A DNA stretch of 64,000 nt from Bacillus_BA songklensis (GCF_042649685.1 NZ_JBHRZT010000072.1:771062-835061); one strand, 5' to 3'. Shown: positions 50,628 through 60,220, counted from the first letter of the stretch. The notes: generated from the letters alone by a model not told the origin. Made by a program: numbers and translations.

Positions 50628-52082
50628 ATGTCTAGGAACATGAGTGATCAATTAACAACTGAACAAATGATTTATATGATCCGAAAGGGGCTTAAAAAAT
50701 CGGAAACTCCAAAAAACATTATTATTGTTGGCGCAGGAATGGCTGGATTGGTCGCTGCTTCTTTATTAAAAGACGCCAGGCATAATGTCACAATCTTGGA
50801 AGCTAATGACAGGATAGGAGGACGTATTTACACCTTGCGTTCTCCTTTTAGTAATGGATTATACTTCAATGCAGGGCCGATGCGTATTCCCGATATCCAT
50901 TATTTGACCTTAGAGTATATTAAAAAGTTCGCGTTGCCTACAAACCTATTTATTAACCGAACTCCAATGGATATAATTTATGCGAACGGTATCAAAACAC
51001 GTCTCGACATGTTTGAACGTAATCCAAGTATTTTAAACTATCCAGTTGCTCCGAATGAAAGAGGGAAAACAGCTGAGGAGCTGGTGCTTTCAGTAATACA
51101 ACCTATTATCAATTTTATTAACCAAAATCCAGCGAGAAATTGGCCTCTTGTCGAAAAAAAATTTAGAAAACATTCGTTAGGTTTTATCTTAAAATCTTAC
51201 TTTTCAGACGGTGCAATCGACATGATGGGTGTACTCCTTGACATGGAAGCATATATGGGGATGTCCTTTGTTGAAGTATTACGAGAAGCAATACTATTCA
51301 TATTACCAACTCATTTCTACGAGATAACGGGTGGTATGGATCTATTACCGCAAGGATTTCTACCACAATTAAAAGAAGATATTCTGTTCCATCAAAAAAT
51401 GATGAAAATTGTTCAGCACGAAAACAGTGTAACCATCCATTTTACTCATCAACAAACGTCAGAGCATTTCACGATAACAGGTGATCTTGCTATAGTAACC
51501 ATACCCTTTTCAGCTTTACGATTTGTGAAAGTCGAACCATACAATTCGTTTTCCTATACTAAGCGAAAAGCAATTCGTGAACTCAACTATATAGCCGCGA
51601 CAAAAATTGCAATCGAGTTTAAAAGCAGGTTCTGGGAAAAGGAAGGTCAATACGGTGGTAAATCTATAACTGATCTGCCGATTCGATTTACGTATTACCC
51701 AAGTTATGGGATTGGTACAAAAGGACCTGCTGTAATTTTGGCAAGTTATACATGGGCGGATGAAGCTTTAACTTGGGACAGTCTATCTGCCGAAGATCGC
51801 ATTCAATATGCCTTGAAGAACTTGGAAGAAATTTACGGACACCAAGTCTATTCTGAATTCATATCAGGAACTTCCTTTAGCTGGAGCCAGAATCCTTATT
51901 CTTGCGGAGGTTTCGCAGCTTTGGAACCAGGACAAGAAACAGAGCTGTACCCTTATATTGCTATGCCGGAAGGAAGAGTACACTTTGCCGGGGAACATAC
52001 TACACTTACCCACGGTTGGATACAAGGAGCGGTTGAATCTGGAATACGGGTTGCATATGAAGTTAATGACTTGCCAAGATAA
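50628..52082 (+). CDS. yobN: Flavin monoamine / L-amino-acid oxidase (YobN-like)
   Basis: 484 residues. FAD-binding Rossmann motif VGAGMAGLVAASLLKDARHN VTILEANDRIGGRI (~35-68); NAGPMRIP, GGMDLLPQGF and the C-terminal FAD motif GRVHFAGEHTTLTHGWIQGA VESGIRVA are intact. It resembles B. subtilis YobN. It oxidises amines or L-amino acids to imines with H2O2 release. No signal peptide. gaggag about 10 bases before ATG 50628. Confidence 0.92.
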   Translation: MSRNMSDQLTTEQMIYMIRKGLKKSETPKNIIIVGAGMAGLVAASLLKDARHNVTILEANDRIGGRIYTLRSPFSNGLYFNAGPMRIPDIHYLTLEYIKKFALPTNLFINRTPMDIIYANGIKTRLDMFERNPSILNYPVAPNERGKTAEELVLSVIQPIINFINQNPARNWPLVEKKFRKHSLGFILKSYFSDGAIDMMGVLLDMEAYMGMSFVEVLREAILFILPTHFYEITGGMDLLPQGFLPQLKEDILFHQKMMKIVQHENSVTIHFTHQQTSEHFTITGDLAIVTIPFSALRFVKVEPYNSFSYTKRKAIRELNYIAATKIAIEFKSRFWEKEGQYGGKSITDLPIRFTYYPSYGIGTKGPAVILASYTWADEALTWDSLSAEDRIQYALKNLEEIYGHQVYSEFISGTSFSWSQNPYSCGGFAALEPGQETELYPYIAMPEGRVHFAGEHTTLTHGWIQGAVESGIRVAYEVNDLPR

Positions 52083-52329
52083 AACAGGAAAAATAGATAA
52101 ATCAGGATTGTTTATAATATAAATTACATAATAAACATGATGAGAAGTGAAAAAGCCTGACTAATTCAAGTCCGGTCTTCTATATAGCAACATAATCGCC
52201 ATTTTGTTACGTTATATATGAATTTTCCGTTTTTTCTTTGTTCAACTCATGTCATCACCGTTAATTAGAGTCTTTCATAGACATTCTTTTTTAATTGTAG
52301 ACAATTAGATTGACATTTTGCGCCTAAAA
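52083..52329. other. Intergenic stretch after yobN
   Basis: No gene recognised; a loose aaaaagcctgac...gtccggtctt hairpin at ~52150-52180 may end yobN transcription. Confidence 0.35.
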
Positions 52330-52470
52330 TTATTTCTTCTCTGGTGCACCTGGTGGAAAATAACTTGGTGGAGTTTTTAACCATCCTCTACTTTTCATTA
52401 AGTTTTTTAAAGGAGTTGCAAATTTCATTAGTTGAACCTGAGAATGGGATTGTGTTTCGAAAGCATTCCT
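52330..52470 (-). pseudogene. DUF3231-like C-terminal fragment
   Basis: The frame reads AFETQSHSQVQLMKFATPLK NLMKSRGWLKTPPSYFPPGA PEKK to a stop at 52330. The GWL-PP ending fits the repeat end of DUF3231 spore-related proteins. No start; gaggtgacaggaatg upstream opens a different frame, which suggests a frameshifted remnant. Confidence 0.4.
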
Positions 52471-52636
52471 GTCACCTCAAGTTATGTATTACTTCTATTG
52501 TAAAATAAAAAAGACTGCAGTTTGAGCAAATTAACGCTAATAACCTTGATATAAGAGCAAATAGAAAGAGCATGTTTTGAAAAAATATTGATCAAAATGG
52601 ATTCTTCTCAAGCAGATTTAAGTTTGGTTTTTATAA

Positions 52637-52720
52637 AAAAGTTTAATCATTTTCTACCTATGTTGTTCCACAATCGCGCCCGTTACTTTAAGTACATTTC
52701 TTCACAAACTCACTAATGAA
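52637..52720. repeat. Dispersed intergenic repeat, copy E
   Basis: aagtttaatcattttctacc tatgttgttccacaatcgcgcccgtt... Its left half matches copy B (8382-8440) and its right half (cgttactttaagtacatttc) matches copy C (10968-11012). Confidence 0.7.
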
Positions 52721-53605
52721 TCAGCTATTTTTATATTTTTTGTATGTTAATGGTGTCATGTTCATCGACTTTCGAAACTGATTAATGAAATAGCTTGTAC
52801 TATTAAAACCTACTTGATAGGCAACATCTGTGACACTGGATTCTGATTGTTGTAGTAAAATCAAGCTCTTTTGAATTCGATAATCGGTTACGTAATTTAA
52901 TGGTGTTTTCTTTAAAATTCGTTTGAAATATCTACAACATTCGGAACGGCTCAATTGACCGGCACTGGCTATATCGTCTAAAAGGATTTTCTCAGCATAA
53001 TGTGTGTGTATCCAATTTAACATTTGCTTCATTCGATGATTCTTTAACATTTCCATCTGTTCGTACTCTAATTGAAAACCATTTATAATTAAGTTTTTCC
53101 AAATTAACGTTAACTGAATGGTGATGTCAATTTCATAGTATGGTGGCTTTTGTTGCATCAATTGATTAATTTTTACAATAGCATCTAAAATATTTTTCGT
53201 CCAAAGCTCTTTTGTATCCAAGTGTAAGTAAGGTAAATTAGTCGCTTGAATAAAGGGATTTACATAGGATGTGTAGAGTTCTTGTGATAAAACAAACTGT
53301 GGGGAAACATTTAAACAAATATATTCACAGCCAGAGTCGTTCTTATCTTCCACCATGTGAAGGCAGCCACTATTTATAAATAGACCCTCTCCCTCTCGAA
53401 CGGTAAGTTTTTCTTCATTTATTTGAAAGATTGTTTCTCCTTTGACAATCAAAACAAATTGAATTTCATCATGCCAGTGAAGTGGTATATATCCATTTAT
53501 ATTTTGGTTAATCGTTGTTTCGTAACACGCCATCGGTAACGCAACTGTGCGATGTTCTGTTAATTCTTTTAGATTTCGGTCAATGATAAAATCTTTTATT
53601 TGCAT
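52721..53605 (-). CDS. AraC-family transcriptional regulator
   Basis: 294 residues. N-terminal cupin sensor (~30-120: IPLHWHDEIQFVLIVKGETI, INSGCLHMVED). C-terminal double HTH: HYAEKILLDDIASAGQLSRS ECCRYFKRI, and ESSVTDVAYQVGFNSTSYFI NQFRKSMNMTPLTYKKY. Divergent from the EamA transporter with 119 bp between, so it probably controls that transporter. Effector unknown. Confidence 0.93.
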   Translation of the reverse strand: MQIKDFIIDRNLKELTEHRTVALPMACYETTINQNINGYIPLHWHDEIQFVLIVKGETIFQINEEKLTVREGEGLFINSGCLHMVEDKNDSGCEYICLNVSPQFVLSQELYTSYVNPFIQATNLPYLHLDTKELWTKNILDAIVKINQLMQQKPPYYEIDITIQLTLIWKNLIINGFQLEYEQMEMLKNHRMKQMLNWIHTHYAEKILLDDIASAGQLSRSECCRYFKRILKKTPLNYVTDYRIQKSLILLQQSESSVTDVAYQVGFNSTSYFINQFRKSMNMTPLTYKKYKNS

Positions 53606-53724
53606 ATTGCCACCTCAATATTTTGATACTTTTTTCATTTGATTTAGGTATTATTTTAAGGGAATTCCACTTATTATTACAAATATTATAATACTATTTT
53701 TATATTTAAAGGTGGAAATCAATC

Positions 53725-54669
53725 ATGAAAAGAAGAAAAGGATTATTTCTCGTTATTACAGGAGCGATGTTTTGGGGTATTGGTGGCACTGTTGCAAAAA
53801 AGCTTTTTCAACAATACGCAATCGATATAAATTGGCTTGTAACAACCCGTTTACTCATAGCTGGTTTATTACTCTTATCAGTTCAATTTTTTGGAAAAGA
53901 CCGTTCACAGATACTTGGGGTCTGGAAAAATAGAAGGGCAGCTCTTCAACTAATTATCTTTGGATTAATCGGTATGCTTGGGGTTCAATACACCTACATG
54001 GCATCCATTAAAAATGGAAATGCTGCTGTAGCAACGCTATTACAATATTTAGCACCTATAATGATTATCGTTTACTTAATTTTAAGCAGGCAATCTGTTC
54101 TAACGAGAAAAGATTTGTTAACTGTTGCGCTTGCTTTAATTGGTTGCTTTTTCTTATTAACCAACGGATCTTTCTCTCAACTATCTGTGCCGTTGCTTGC
54201 AATCGTTTGGGGGATATTCTCCGGTCTTGCGGTGGCATTTTATACTTTATATGCTGTTCCTTTACTGAAGCAATACGATTCACTTGTCATTGTTGGCTGG
54301 GCTATGATTATCGGTGGTTTTGCATTAAGTTTTATCCATCCACCTTGGGAAATGGACTTTAAAAGCTTAACACTAGAAGCTTATTTATATTTAATCTTCG
54401 TTATCATTTTTGGTACGATGATTGCATTTTGGTTCTATATAGAAAGTTTACAAAGTCTGTCACCTAAAGAATCAAGCCTTCTAGGAAGCATAGAGCCACT
54501 AGCGGCTGTTCTGACAACGGTCTTTTGGTTAAAAGAATCCTTTGGAATTTTCCAATGGATTGGTACAACTTGTATCATTGTAATGATTTTATTATTGGCT
54601 TTAAATAAAGATTCTTCTTCAACGACTAATCATCTTTCTAAAAATGAAAAGCCCCTCAGAATTAGCTAG
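53725..54669 (+). CDS. EamA/DMT-family transporter
   Basis: 314 residues, ten helices in two EamA repeats (GAMFWGIGGTVAKKLFQQ; GMLGVQYTYMASIKNGNAAV ATLLQYLAPIMI; SLSPKESSLLGSIEPLAAVL TTVFWLKE). A small-metabolite exporter; divergent with the AraC regulator. aaaggtgg precedes the start. A strong terminator follows. Confidence 0.93.
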   Translation: MKRRKGLFLVITGAMFWGIGGTVAKKLFQQYAIDINWLVTTRLLIAGLLLLSVQFFGKDRSQILGVWKNRRAALQLIIFGLIGMLGVQYTYMASIKNGNAAVATLLQYLAPIMIIVYLILSRQSVLTRKDLLTVALALIGCFFLLTNGSFSQLSVPLLAIVWGIFSGLAVAFYTLYAVPLLKQYDSLVIVGWAMIIGGFALSFIHPPWEMDFKSLTLEAYLYLIFVIIFGTMIAFWFYIESLQSLSPKESSLLGSIEPLAAVLTTVFWLKESFGIFQWIGTTCIIVMILLLALNKDSSSTTNHLSKNEKPLRIS

Positions 54670-54690
54670 TTTCGCTGAGAGGGGCTTTAT
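54648..54690 (+). terminator. Terminator of the EamA transporter gene
   Basis: aaaagcccctcag pairs with ctgagaggggcttt across the stop codon region (about 54649-54661 with 54675-54688). Confidence 0.75.
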
Positions 54691-54710
54691 TGCACTAATT
54701 AAGCATTAAT

Positions 54711-55271
54711 CTATTCTTCGATTCGTTTAATTAATTTCGCAGGATTTCCACCCACTACCACATTATCTGGTACATCTTTTGTTACGACTGCACCTGAAGC
54801 GATTACGACATTATTACCTATTTTAACCCCAGGGTTAATAACGGCTCTCCCACCAATCCAGACATTATCACCGATATTAACTGGTATTCCGTATTCTACA
54901 CCCGATATTCTTTCACTTGCATTTAGTGGATGAGTAGCCGTATAAATGTGAACTCCTGGTGCAATAAAGCAGTTATCGCCTATTCGAATCTCACAAACAT
55001 CTAGAAAGACACAATCAAAATTAGCATAGAAATTTTCGCCAACGTGTATGTTGTAGCCATAGTCACAACGAAATGTCGGTTCAATGTATAAAATTTCTCC
55101 GGTAGAACCAAACAGTTCCTTTAATAATTCAGTTCTCTTGTTATCATCAGTTTCGAGTGACTCATTAAATAATCTTGTTAGCCTTCGAGCGTTCATTCTT
55201 TCTTTTAGTAATTCTGGGTCGGCTGCATTATAAAGGTCACCATTTAACATTTTTTCTTTTTCAGACCTCAT
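54711..55271 (-). CDS. maa: Maltose/sugar O-acetyltransferase (Maa-like)
   Basis: 186 residues. N-terminal Mac domain (KMLNGDLYNAADPELLKERM) followed by left-handed beta-helix hexapeptide repeats (IRIGDNCFIAPGVHIYTATH, VNIGDNVWIGGRAVINPGVK IGNNVVIASGAVVTKDVPDN VVVGGNPAKLIK). Transfers acetyl from CoA to sugars such as maltose. RBS aaggag. The catalytic His is in TATHPL. Convergent with the EamA gene. Confidence 0.94.
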   Translation of the reverse strand: MRSEKEKMLNGDLYNAADPELLKERMNARRLTRLFNESLETDDNKRTELLKELFGSTGEILYIEPTFRCDYGYNIHVGENFYANFDCVFLDVCEIRIGDNCFIAPGVHIYTATHPLNASERISGVEYGIPVNIGDNVWIGGRAVINPGVKIGNNVVIASGAVVTKDVPDNVVVGGNPAKLIKRIEE

Positions 55272-55554
55272 TATTTTAATCTCCTTATTTTCAGTTCCTT
55301 TTAATTATAAATACCATTATAATCCATCTGTATATACAAGTCACTCCAACAAAAACTTTCTTGTTCAAGTAAACTGAACGTTACTTAAATAATAAAAAAA
55401 AGACCGCCGCAACGATCCATTAGGTTACTACCCCGCCGGAAAACCCTCCTTCACTCAAGCCCCCGTCGTTCAGCAAGGAAGTCAAAAAGATGATGGAGTC
55501 ACTGAAAAAAGTCCAATTGCTAATAGCTGAATTTTGTAAAAATTTATTTTTAAC
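55272..55554. other. Intergenic stretch left of the IS4 remnant
   Basis: Contains a GC-richer patch (55400-55490, ccccgccggaaaaccctcc) unlike its surroundings, possibly leftover mobile DNA. No gene recognised. Confidence 0.35.
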
Positions 55555-56399
55555 CACTAGTGTTGCATTAAAATAATTTCAGTTTTAAAAACACTCAAAA
55601 TATTCAATAATCTCGTTTTGCGCAAAGAAAAAGTCCTTTATAATGGATAAAGTCAGGTGGTCACCCGTCCAAATCCACTAAAAAGGACCAATGTCATGGA
55701 CAAGATTACACCAAAAACTTCATTTGGACAATGGTTTTCACCCATCAATCTTCAATTAATGGCTACTTTTTTCTTTCAAGGCTGCGGAAAAACGCCGTCA
55801 TACGGGAAGTTTACGACTTCAAACTGCCAGACGATACGACCGTTTTATCAGATCAAATGGTGTTGATTGGCACGACGCAAAATCGAGCAGAAAATTATTT
55901 CCGTCTACTAAAAGTCATGGATTCAAAAGAAAATGAGCTCCATTTAATCACGAATCGCTTTGATTTGAGTGCCGAAGAACTGTCTGAGATGTACAAATCG
56001 CGCTGGGCAATTGAATTGTTTTTCAAATGGATTAAACAGCATCTCCGCATCAAAAAATTTTACGGACAAAGCGAATGGGCGATTCACAACCAAGTGTTCA
56101 TCGCACTGATTGTCTTTTGTCTGCATGTTCTCGTGCAGCTCGAAACGAAAAGTAAGCGAAAAACCTTACAAATTAGCCGTTATTTAAGGGCCGCCTTGTG
56201 GAAGCCAGCGCATATCTGGCTTCGAAAAATTGAAGGAGAAACCGTCCCTTAATGAGCAAATCGTCGTTGTCCCTTTTGTCTAATTGTAAATAAAAACCAA
56301 ATGGATGAAGCCACCTTTGTTTGGGTATTCATTTTTTTGGCTCTTCATCGAAAGAATAATAAAATTGAAAATTCAAATAAAATTCACGCAACACTAGTG
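55555..56399 (+). mobile_element. IS4-family (IS4Bsu1-like) element with internal deletion
   Basis: The terminal repeats cactagtgttgc (55555-55566) and gcaacactagtg (56388-56399) are exact inverses and continue imperfectly inward (taaaataatttcagtttt versus the right end). About 845 bp, compared with ~1.4 kb for intact relatives. The inside holds a fused transposase start and end. Confidence 0.75.
55696..56252 (+). pseudogene. IS4 transposase, internally deleted
   Basis: The start MDKITPKTSFGQWFSPINLQ LM (55696) is the usual N-terminus. Within ~25 codons the sequence jumps, with a frame change, to C-terminal catalytic-domain sequence YFFLSRLRKNAVIREVYDF ... DRFDLSAEELSEMYKSRWAI ELFFKWIKQHLRIKKFYG ... 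(YREK-like region with the Glu). Roughly 200 residues including the first two Asp are missing. It cannot transpose alone, but the ends could be mobilised in trans. Confidence 0.8.
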
Positions 56400-56414
56400 A
56401 TATTATTTACTTTC

Positions 56415-56564
56415 CTATTTTGTTTCTCGATGTAAAGTATGTCTTTTTAATCGTGGACAATATTTTTTTAATTCTAAACGATCAGGATGAGTACGCTTGT
56501 TTTTCGTCGTAATATAATTTTTATCTCCCGTTTCTGTGCATGCTAATGTAATTTTTACTCTCAT
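56415..56564 (-). CDS. rpmGC: Ribosomal protein L33, zinc-independent type
   Basis: 49 residues, too short for routine calling: MRVKITLACTETGDKNYITT KNKRTHPDRLELKKYCPRLK RHTLHRETK. The L33 fold is clear. The zinc-binding CxxC pairs are broken (CTET and CPRL), as in the B. subtilis paralogue RpmGC that replaces zinc-bound L33 during zinc starvation. The third ATG is chosen because it sits 8 bases after aggagg. It is 21 bp downstream of the CobW gene and shares its Zur box. Confidence 0.92.
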   Translation of the reverse strand: MRVKITLACTETGDKNYITTKNKRTHPDRLELKKYCPRLKRHTLHRETK

Positions 56565-56585
56565 CATCATATCCTCCTCTTTTGA

Positions 56586-57767
56586 TTAAGCTTCTACAAA
56601 CGGTGGAAGAGGGTCTTTGAATGAAGACCAGTCTTTCTTCATTTCTTCCTCCGTTAGTAGACAGGCATCCAGCGATTTCTCGATTTCAGCTTGATTCATG
56701 TCAATCCCAATCATGACGAGTTCTGTCATTCGGTCACCATATACTTCATGCCATCTCTCAAGTAATTCCGGTTCTTCCTGAAGAGTTTGTTGTCTCTCCT
56801 CTTCCGGATATGCTGCTATCCATTCACCCGTACCTTGGAGCATAATGGATGGGCCGGCTTGTGACAGCAAGCCTGATACATTATTGCGGGAGGCCAGCCA
56901 TATGAATCCTTTCGCCCGGACAACATCGACAGGCCAATCTTCCAACCAATTCATCAACCGTTCCGGATGGAAAGGGAGCCTTCTACGATAAACGAAGGAG
57001 GAAATTCCGTATTCCTCTGTTTCCGGTGTATGTTCATTATTTAATTCTTTTATCCAACCAGCACTTTGACTCGCTTTTTCAAAGTCAAATAAATGTGTAT
57101 TCAGCACGTGGTCAAGTGGAAGACGAGCATGGTCGGTTTCAATAATCCGGGCCTCTGGATTTAATTTTTGCAGGACAGTTTTTAATTCGAGTACATCCCC
57201 TTCTGCCACTAAATCAATCTTATTTAGCAAGATGACATTGGCAAATTCAATTTGATCAATTAGTAGATCGACAACCTCTCTCGTATCTGTTTCATCCGTC
57301 GCTTCTTTCCGGTCAAGCAAACTCTCTCCGGAAGCAAAATCATGCCAGAAACGGTTCGCATCTACGACCGTCACCATCGTGTCAAGTCTGCAAAATGCGG
57401 ATAAATCAATTCCTAGATTTTCATCGACATATGTAAACGTTTGAGCCACAGGTACCGGTTCACTAATGCCCGTTGACTCGATTACGATATAATCGATATC
57501 GCCTAATGAGGCAAGCTTTTCTACCTCTTTGATTAAATCTTCCCTAAGTGTGCAACAAATGCAGCCATTTTGCATTTCTACAAGCTTTTCTTCTGTACGT
57601 GCAAATCCCCCTTGTTTTACCAGGGAAGCATCAATGTTAATTTCACTCATATCATTGACAATGACGGCTACTTTCTTTTCTTCTCTGTTTTCTAAAATGT
57701 GATTTAATAATGTCGTTTTTCCTGAACCTAAATAACCGCTTAACACTGTTACAGGTACTTTTTTCAT
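56586..57767 (-). CDS. zagA: CobW/COG0523 GTPase, zinc metallochaperone (ZagA/YciC-like)
   Basis: 393 residues. Walker A GYLGSGKTTLL (11-21), metal motif GCICCTLRED with CxCC at ~69-72, and guanine motif NKID. The C-terminal CobW domain contains YRRRLPFHPERLMNWL and RAKGFIWLAS. It delivers zinc to client enzymes under limitation. A near-perfect Zur box sits just upstream at 57785-57805, and the zinc-free L33 gene follows. The match in size and context is to B. subtilis YciC/ZagA. Confidence 0.93.
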   Translation of the reverse strand: MKKVPVTVLSGYLGSGKTTLLNHILENREEKKVAVIVNDMSEINIDASLVKQGGFARTEEKLVEMQNGCICCTLREDLIKEVEKLASLGDIDYIVIESTGISEPVPVAQTFTYVDENLGIDLSAFCRLDTMVTVVDANRFWHDFASGESLLDRKEATDETDTREVVDLLIDQIEFANVILLNKIDLVAEGDVLELKTVLQKLNPEARIIETDHARLPLDHVLNTHLFDFEKASQSAGWIKELNNEHTPETEEYGISSFVYRRRLPFHPERLMNWLEDWPVDVVRAKGFIWLASRNNVSGLLSQAGPSIMLQGTGEWIAAYPEEERQQTLQEEPELLERWHEVYGDRMTELVMIGIDMNQAEIEKSLDACLLTEEEMKKDWSSFKDPLPPFVEA

Positions 57768-57784
57768 AAAATAAATCTCCCCTC

Positions 57785-57805
57785 AAATCGTAAATATTAC
57801 GATTT
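57785..57805. promoter_or_regulatory. Zur box upstream of zagA-rpmGC
   Basis: aaatcgtaa-ata-ttacgattt: exact 9-bp arms, fitting the Bacillus Zur consensus TCGTAATnATTACGA. It lies 18 bp before the start codon. Confidence 0.85.
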
Positions 57806-57940
57806 ATTCATTATAGTATAGCTTTTTTTCTTGATAGCAAAATATTTTTGGTGACTTATTATTGAAATTTGACAGTCTCTATAGAAGGACAATGACTCCA
57901 ACTATGTATAAGCAATGAAGAAATAACCCTTTATAAACTG

Positions 57941-57985
57941 CTAACTGGATGTAATACCACCGCCGACAATAATCCATTTATACAT
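57941..57985 (-). pseudogene. Zur-regulated oxidoreductase stub
   Basis: The 14 codons MYKWIIVGGGITSS end in TAG, with ggaaggagag 6-8 bases upstream of the ATG and a Zur-like box 24 bp before it. IIVGGGI is the start of a dinucleotide-binding Rossmann fold, so this looks like the first codons of an FAD/NAD(P)-binding protein cut off by a deletion. The leader survives; the gene does not. Confidence 0.55.
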
Positions 57986-58008
57986 ATGTACGCTCTCCTT
58001 CCATGTCT

Positions 58009-58029
58009 AAATCGTAATCTTTTCGATTT
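58009..58029. promoter_or_regulatory. Zur-like box upstream of the oxidoreductase stub
   Basis: aaatcgtaat ... tttcgattt: two good half-sites with one weak position in the second arm. Confidence 0.65.
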
Positions 58030-58182
58030 ATATGAGTGCAATTGATAATTTATCACTTTTTTTAAAAAATAACAAGTAGGAATTTGAAAGAAAGAGAAAC
58101 TGTAGACATATAGAACATGTTACAAATAAATAATGAAGGTATACAAAAGTATAAAAGTCCATCGTTTGTAGACGATGGACTT

Positions 58183-59205
58183 TTATGGTGCAATGAGCTG
58201 TTCTCCCTCATAAAACTCATACACATAGGGATTTTTCGGTGGCTCTATTCTCTCAATATGTTCAATATGAATATAAGGCAACAGTGAGTCATTGTATGTT
58301 GTTTTCAATAATGTTCCTTCTACTTTTATCCATTCATCTGTTTTATATGTTTTCGCATTTTCCATCGTTGCCAATGTGCCATATACAGAAGCATCTGCTA
58401 CACAGCATGATAATCCAAAACGTGCGACAACAAACTGATCTTTTGTAAACCCTTCTTCACGGTAGACAAACCCAGTTAGTTCGATTTTCTTCCCAACAAA
58501 CTTTACAGCATTCTCATCAATGATGGTCATAGTCGGAATGTATTGTTCCTCTGTTACTTCAATGCGATCTTTTTCCAGCAATGTTTGTTCCAGTCGCTCA
58601 TAATATTCTTCTGGCCGTTGCTGCGGTACATATCCATCAGGATGTGATAACGGTACATCCTTTGTACCATTTGTCTGATTTTCTTGCGCCACTTCTTTTT
58701 TAACCTTCTCTTCCATCTCTTGCATATACTTTTGGGGGTCTTGCAAATACTGTTCTGCCTCCGATGTATCTAACTGAGCATTATTGATGAGTTCTTGTCT
58801 TTCTTCCGGTGTCGGCTGGGATGTAACATTCGCTCCAAATTTAATCCCACGTTTTGCAGCTACAGAGCTGTCTAACGAATGGTTCGCAAACACAAACCCT
58901 GTCATGACTGGCAAAATGAATAAGGCATAGATGATGCTTGACTGAATAGGACTTGTTTCTTCACCATGGCTAAAGCCGCATTGACAGAGTAAATCTTGTT
59001 CGTTTTTTGAACTACTTCTCCAAATTTGCAAGATCCCCATCATAAAAAACGTAAATGCAGCAAACTCAATAAACGGTAGCATTCTCGGAGCAATAAACAG
59101 TTGAATGTCTCCGGTTAGTAACAGCTTAAACATAAGCAAGGAGAAACCTATTAAAATAATGCCACGGATATATGCTTGAAACGAATAATCAATTTGTTTG
59201 TTCAT
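58183..59205 (-). CDS. TIGR03943/DUF1980 family protein (YcgQ-like)
   Basis: 340 residues. Three to four N-terminal helices (GIILIGFSLLMFKLLLTG; APRMLPFIEFAAFTFFMMGI; IIYALFILPVMTGFVFANHS). A Glu-rich coiled linker (~130-200) follows, then a C-terminal domain with GKKIELTGFVYRE, FVVARFGLSCCVADASVYGT and WIKVEGTL, the conserved family core with its Cys-Cys. Always paired with the permease upstream; 13 bp apart. In this Zur-linked operon a zinc role is likely. Confidence 0.9.
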   Translation of the reverse strand: MNKQIDYSFQAYIRGIILIGFSLLMFKLLLTGDIQLFIAPRMLPFIEFAAFTFFMMGILQIWRSSSKNEQDLLCQCGFSHGEETSPIQSSIIYALFILPVMTGFVFANHSLDSSVAAKRGIKFGANVTSQPTPEERQELINNAQLDTSEAEQYLQDPQKYMQEMEEKVKKEVAQENQTNGTKDVPLSHPDGYVPQQRPEEYYERLEQTLLEKDRIEVTEEQYIPTMTIIDENAVKFVGKKIELTGFVYREEGFTKDQFVVARFGLSCCVADASVYGTLATMENAKTYKTDEWIKVEGTLLKTTYNDSLLPYIHIEHIERIEPPKNPYVYEFYEGEQLIAP

Positions 59206-59218
59206 TTGTTCATTCTCC

Positions 59219-60220
59219 TCACCCCATCATTACTTGAAGTAATAAAACAGATATATAAACAGAGATTGTGACAACGATGATAAATATAAGTGTGAATTTT
59301 GTTTTAAATGAAGCGAACAGCATTAACGTGTTTTTTAAATCAAGCATCGGTCCATATACTAAAAAAGCTAGCAGCGCACTCGGTGTGAATGTTTTTAGAA
59401 ATGATGCGGCAACAAACGCATCGGCTTCTGAACAAAGCGACAAAACATACGCAAAGCCCATCATCGCAAGTGGACCTAATGTTTGATGTTGACCAATATC
59501 AAGCAAAAGGGAACGGTCTAAAAACGTTTGAAACAAACTAGCGATAAAGGCACCAACAATTAAATATTTGCCCATATCAAAAAACTCATCACTTGCATGA
59601 AACAGCAACTGCTTTACTTTATTGCCTTGAGGGGTGGTTTCTTGCTGTGCGCCGATCAGTTCGTCTTTTGTCCAACGCAGCTGATCACGATTCTGAAATA
59701 GAACATATACAATAAAACCAATAACCATACATAATATAAAGGCTAGTCCCATTCTTCCGTATACAATAAATGAATTTGAGCTAAACGCATAATAAGTTGA
59801 AGCGAATACAATTGGATTTAAAATTGGTGCACCGACTAACAATACAATACCGACATGAAGAGGCATTCCCTTTTTAATAAGTCTCCTTACAACAGGGATA
59901 ATGGCACACTCACAAACAGGGAAAATGGCACTCACCATCGCAGCAGGGATCAGTGCAATGATTGGATTTTTCGGAATCCATTTTTGAATCCATCGCTCTG
60001 AAACAAATATCTGAATAAAAGAGGAAACAAACACCCCTAATAATATGAATGGTATCGCTTCAAAAACAATACCTAAAAAAATAGTATTCACATTTAACCA
60101 CTGGCTTGGAAGAGAGAGATTTAAATCCTTTACATCTAATACAAAAAAGCAATAACCAAACATGAATAGTAACGCCATACCAATTAAATCTTTTAACCAT
60201 TTTAACGAAACTGCTCCCAT
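59219..60220 (-). CDS. Permease (DUF318/YcgR-like)
   Basis: 333 residues from ATG 60220 (gggggagg just upstream; ATG 60238 has no RBS). Eight helices with family motifs FEAIPFILLGVFVSSFIQIF, VCECAIIPVVRRLIKKGMPL, GAPILNPIVFASTYYAF, SLCSEADAFVAASF and VYGPMLDLKNTLML. The Cys-Glu-Cys and Asp/Glu-rich loops suggest metal transport. Operon: cobW, permease, TIGR03943. B. subtilis has the same pair (YcgR-YcgQ). Confidence 0.88.
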   Translation of the reverse strand: MGAVSLKWLKDLIGMALLFMFGYCFFVLDVKDLNLSLPSQWLNVNTIFLGIVFEAIPFILLGVFVSSFIQIFVSERWIQKWIPKNPIIALIPAAMVSAIFPVCECAIIPVVRRLIKKGMPLHVGIVLLVGAPILNPIVFASTYYAFSSNSFIVYGRMGLAFILCMVIGFIVYVLFQNRDQLRWTKDELIGAQQETTPQGNKVKQLLFHASDEFFDMGKYLIVGAFIASLFQTFLDRSLLLDIGQHQTLGPLAMMGFAYVLSLCSEADAFVAASFLKTFTPSALLAFLVYGPMLDLKNTLMLFASFKTKFTLIFIIVVTISVYISVLLLQVMMG

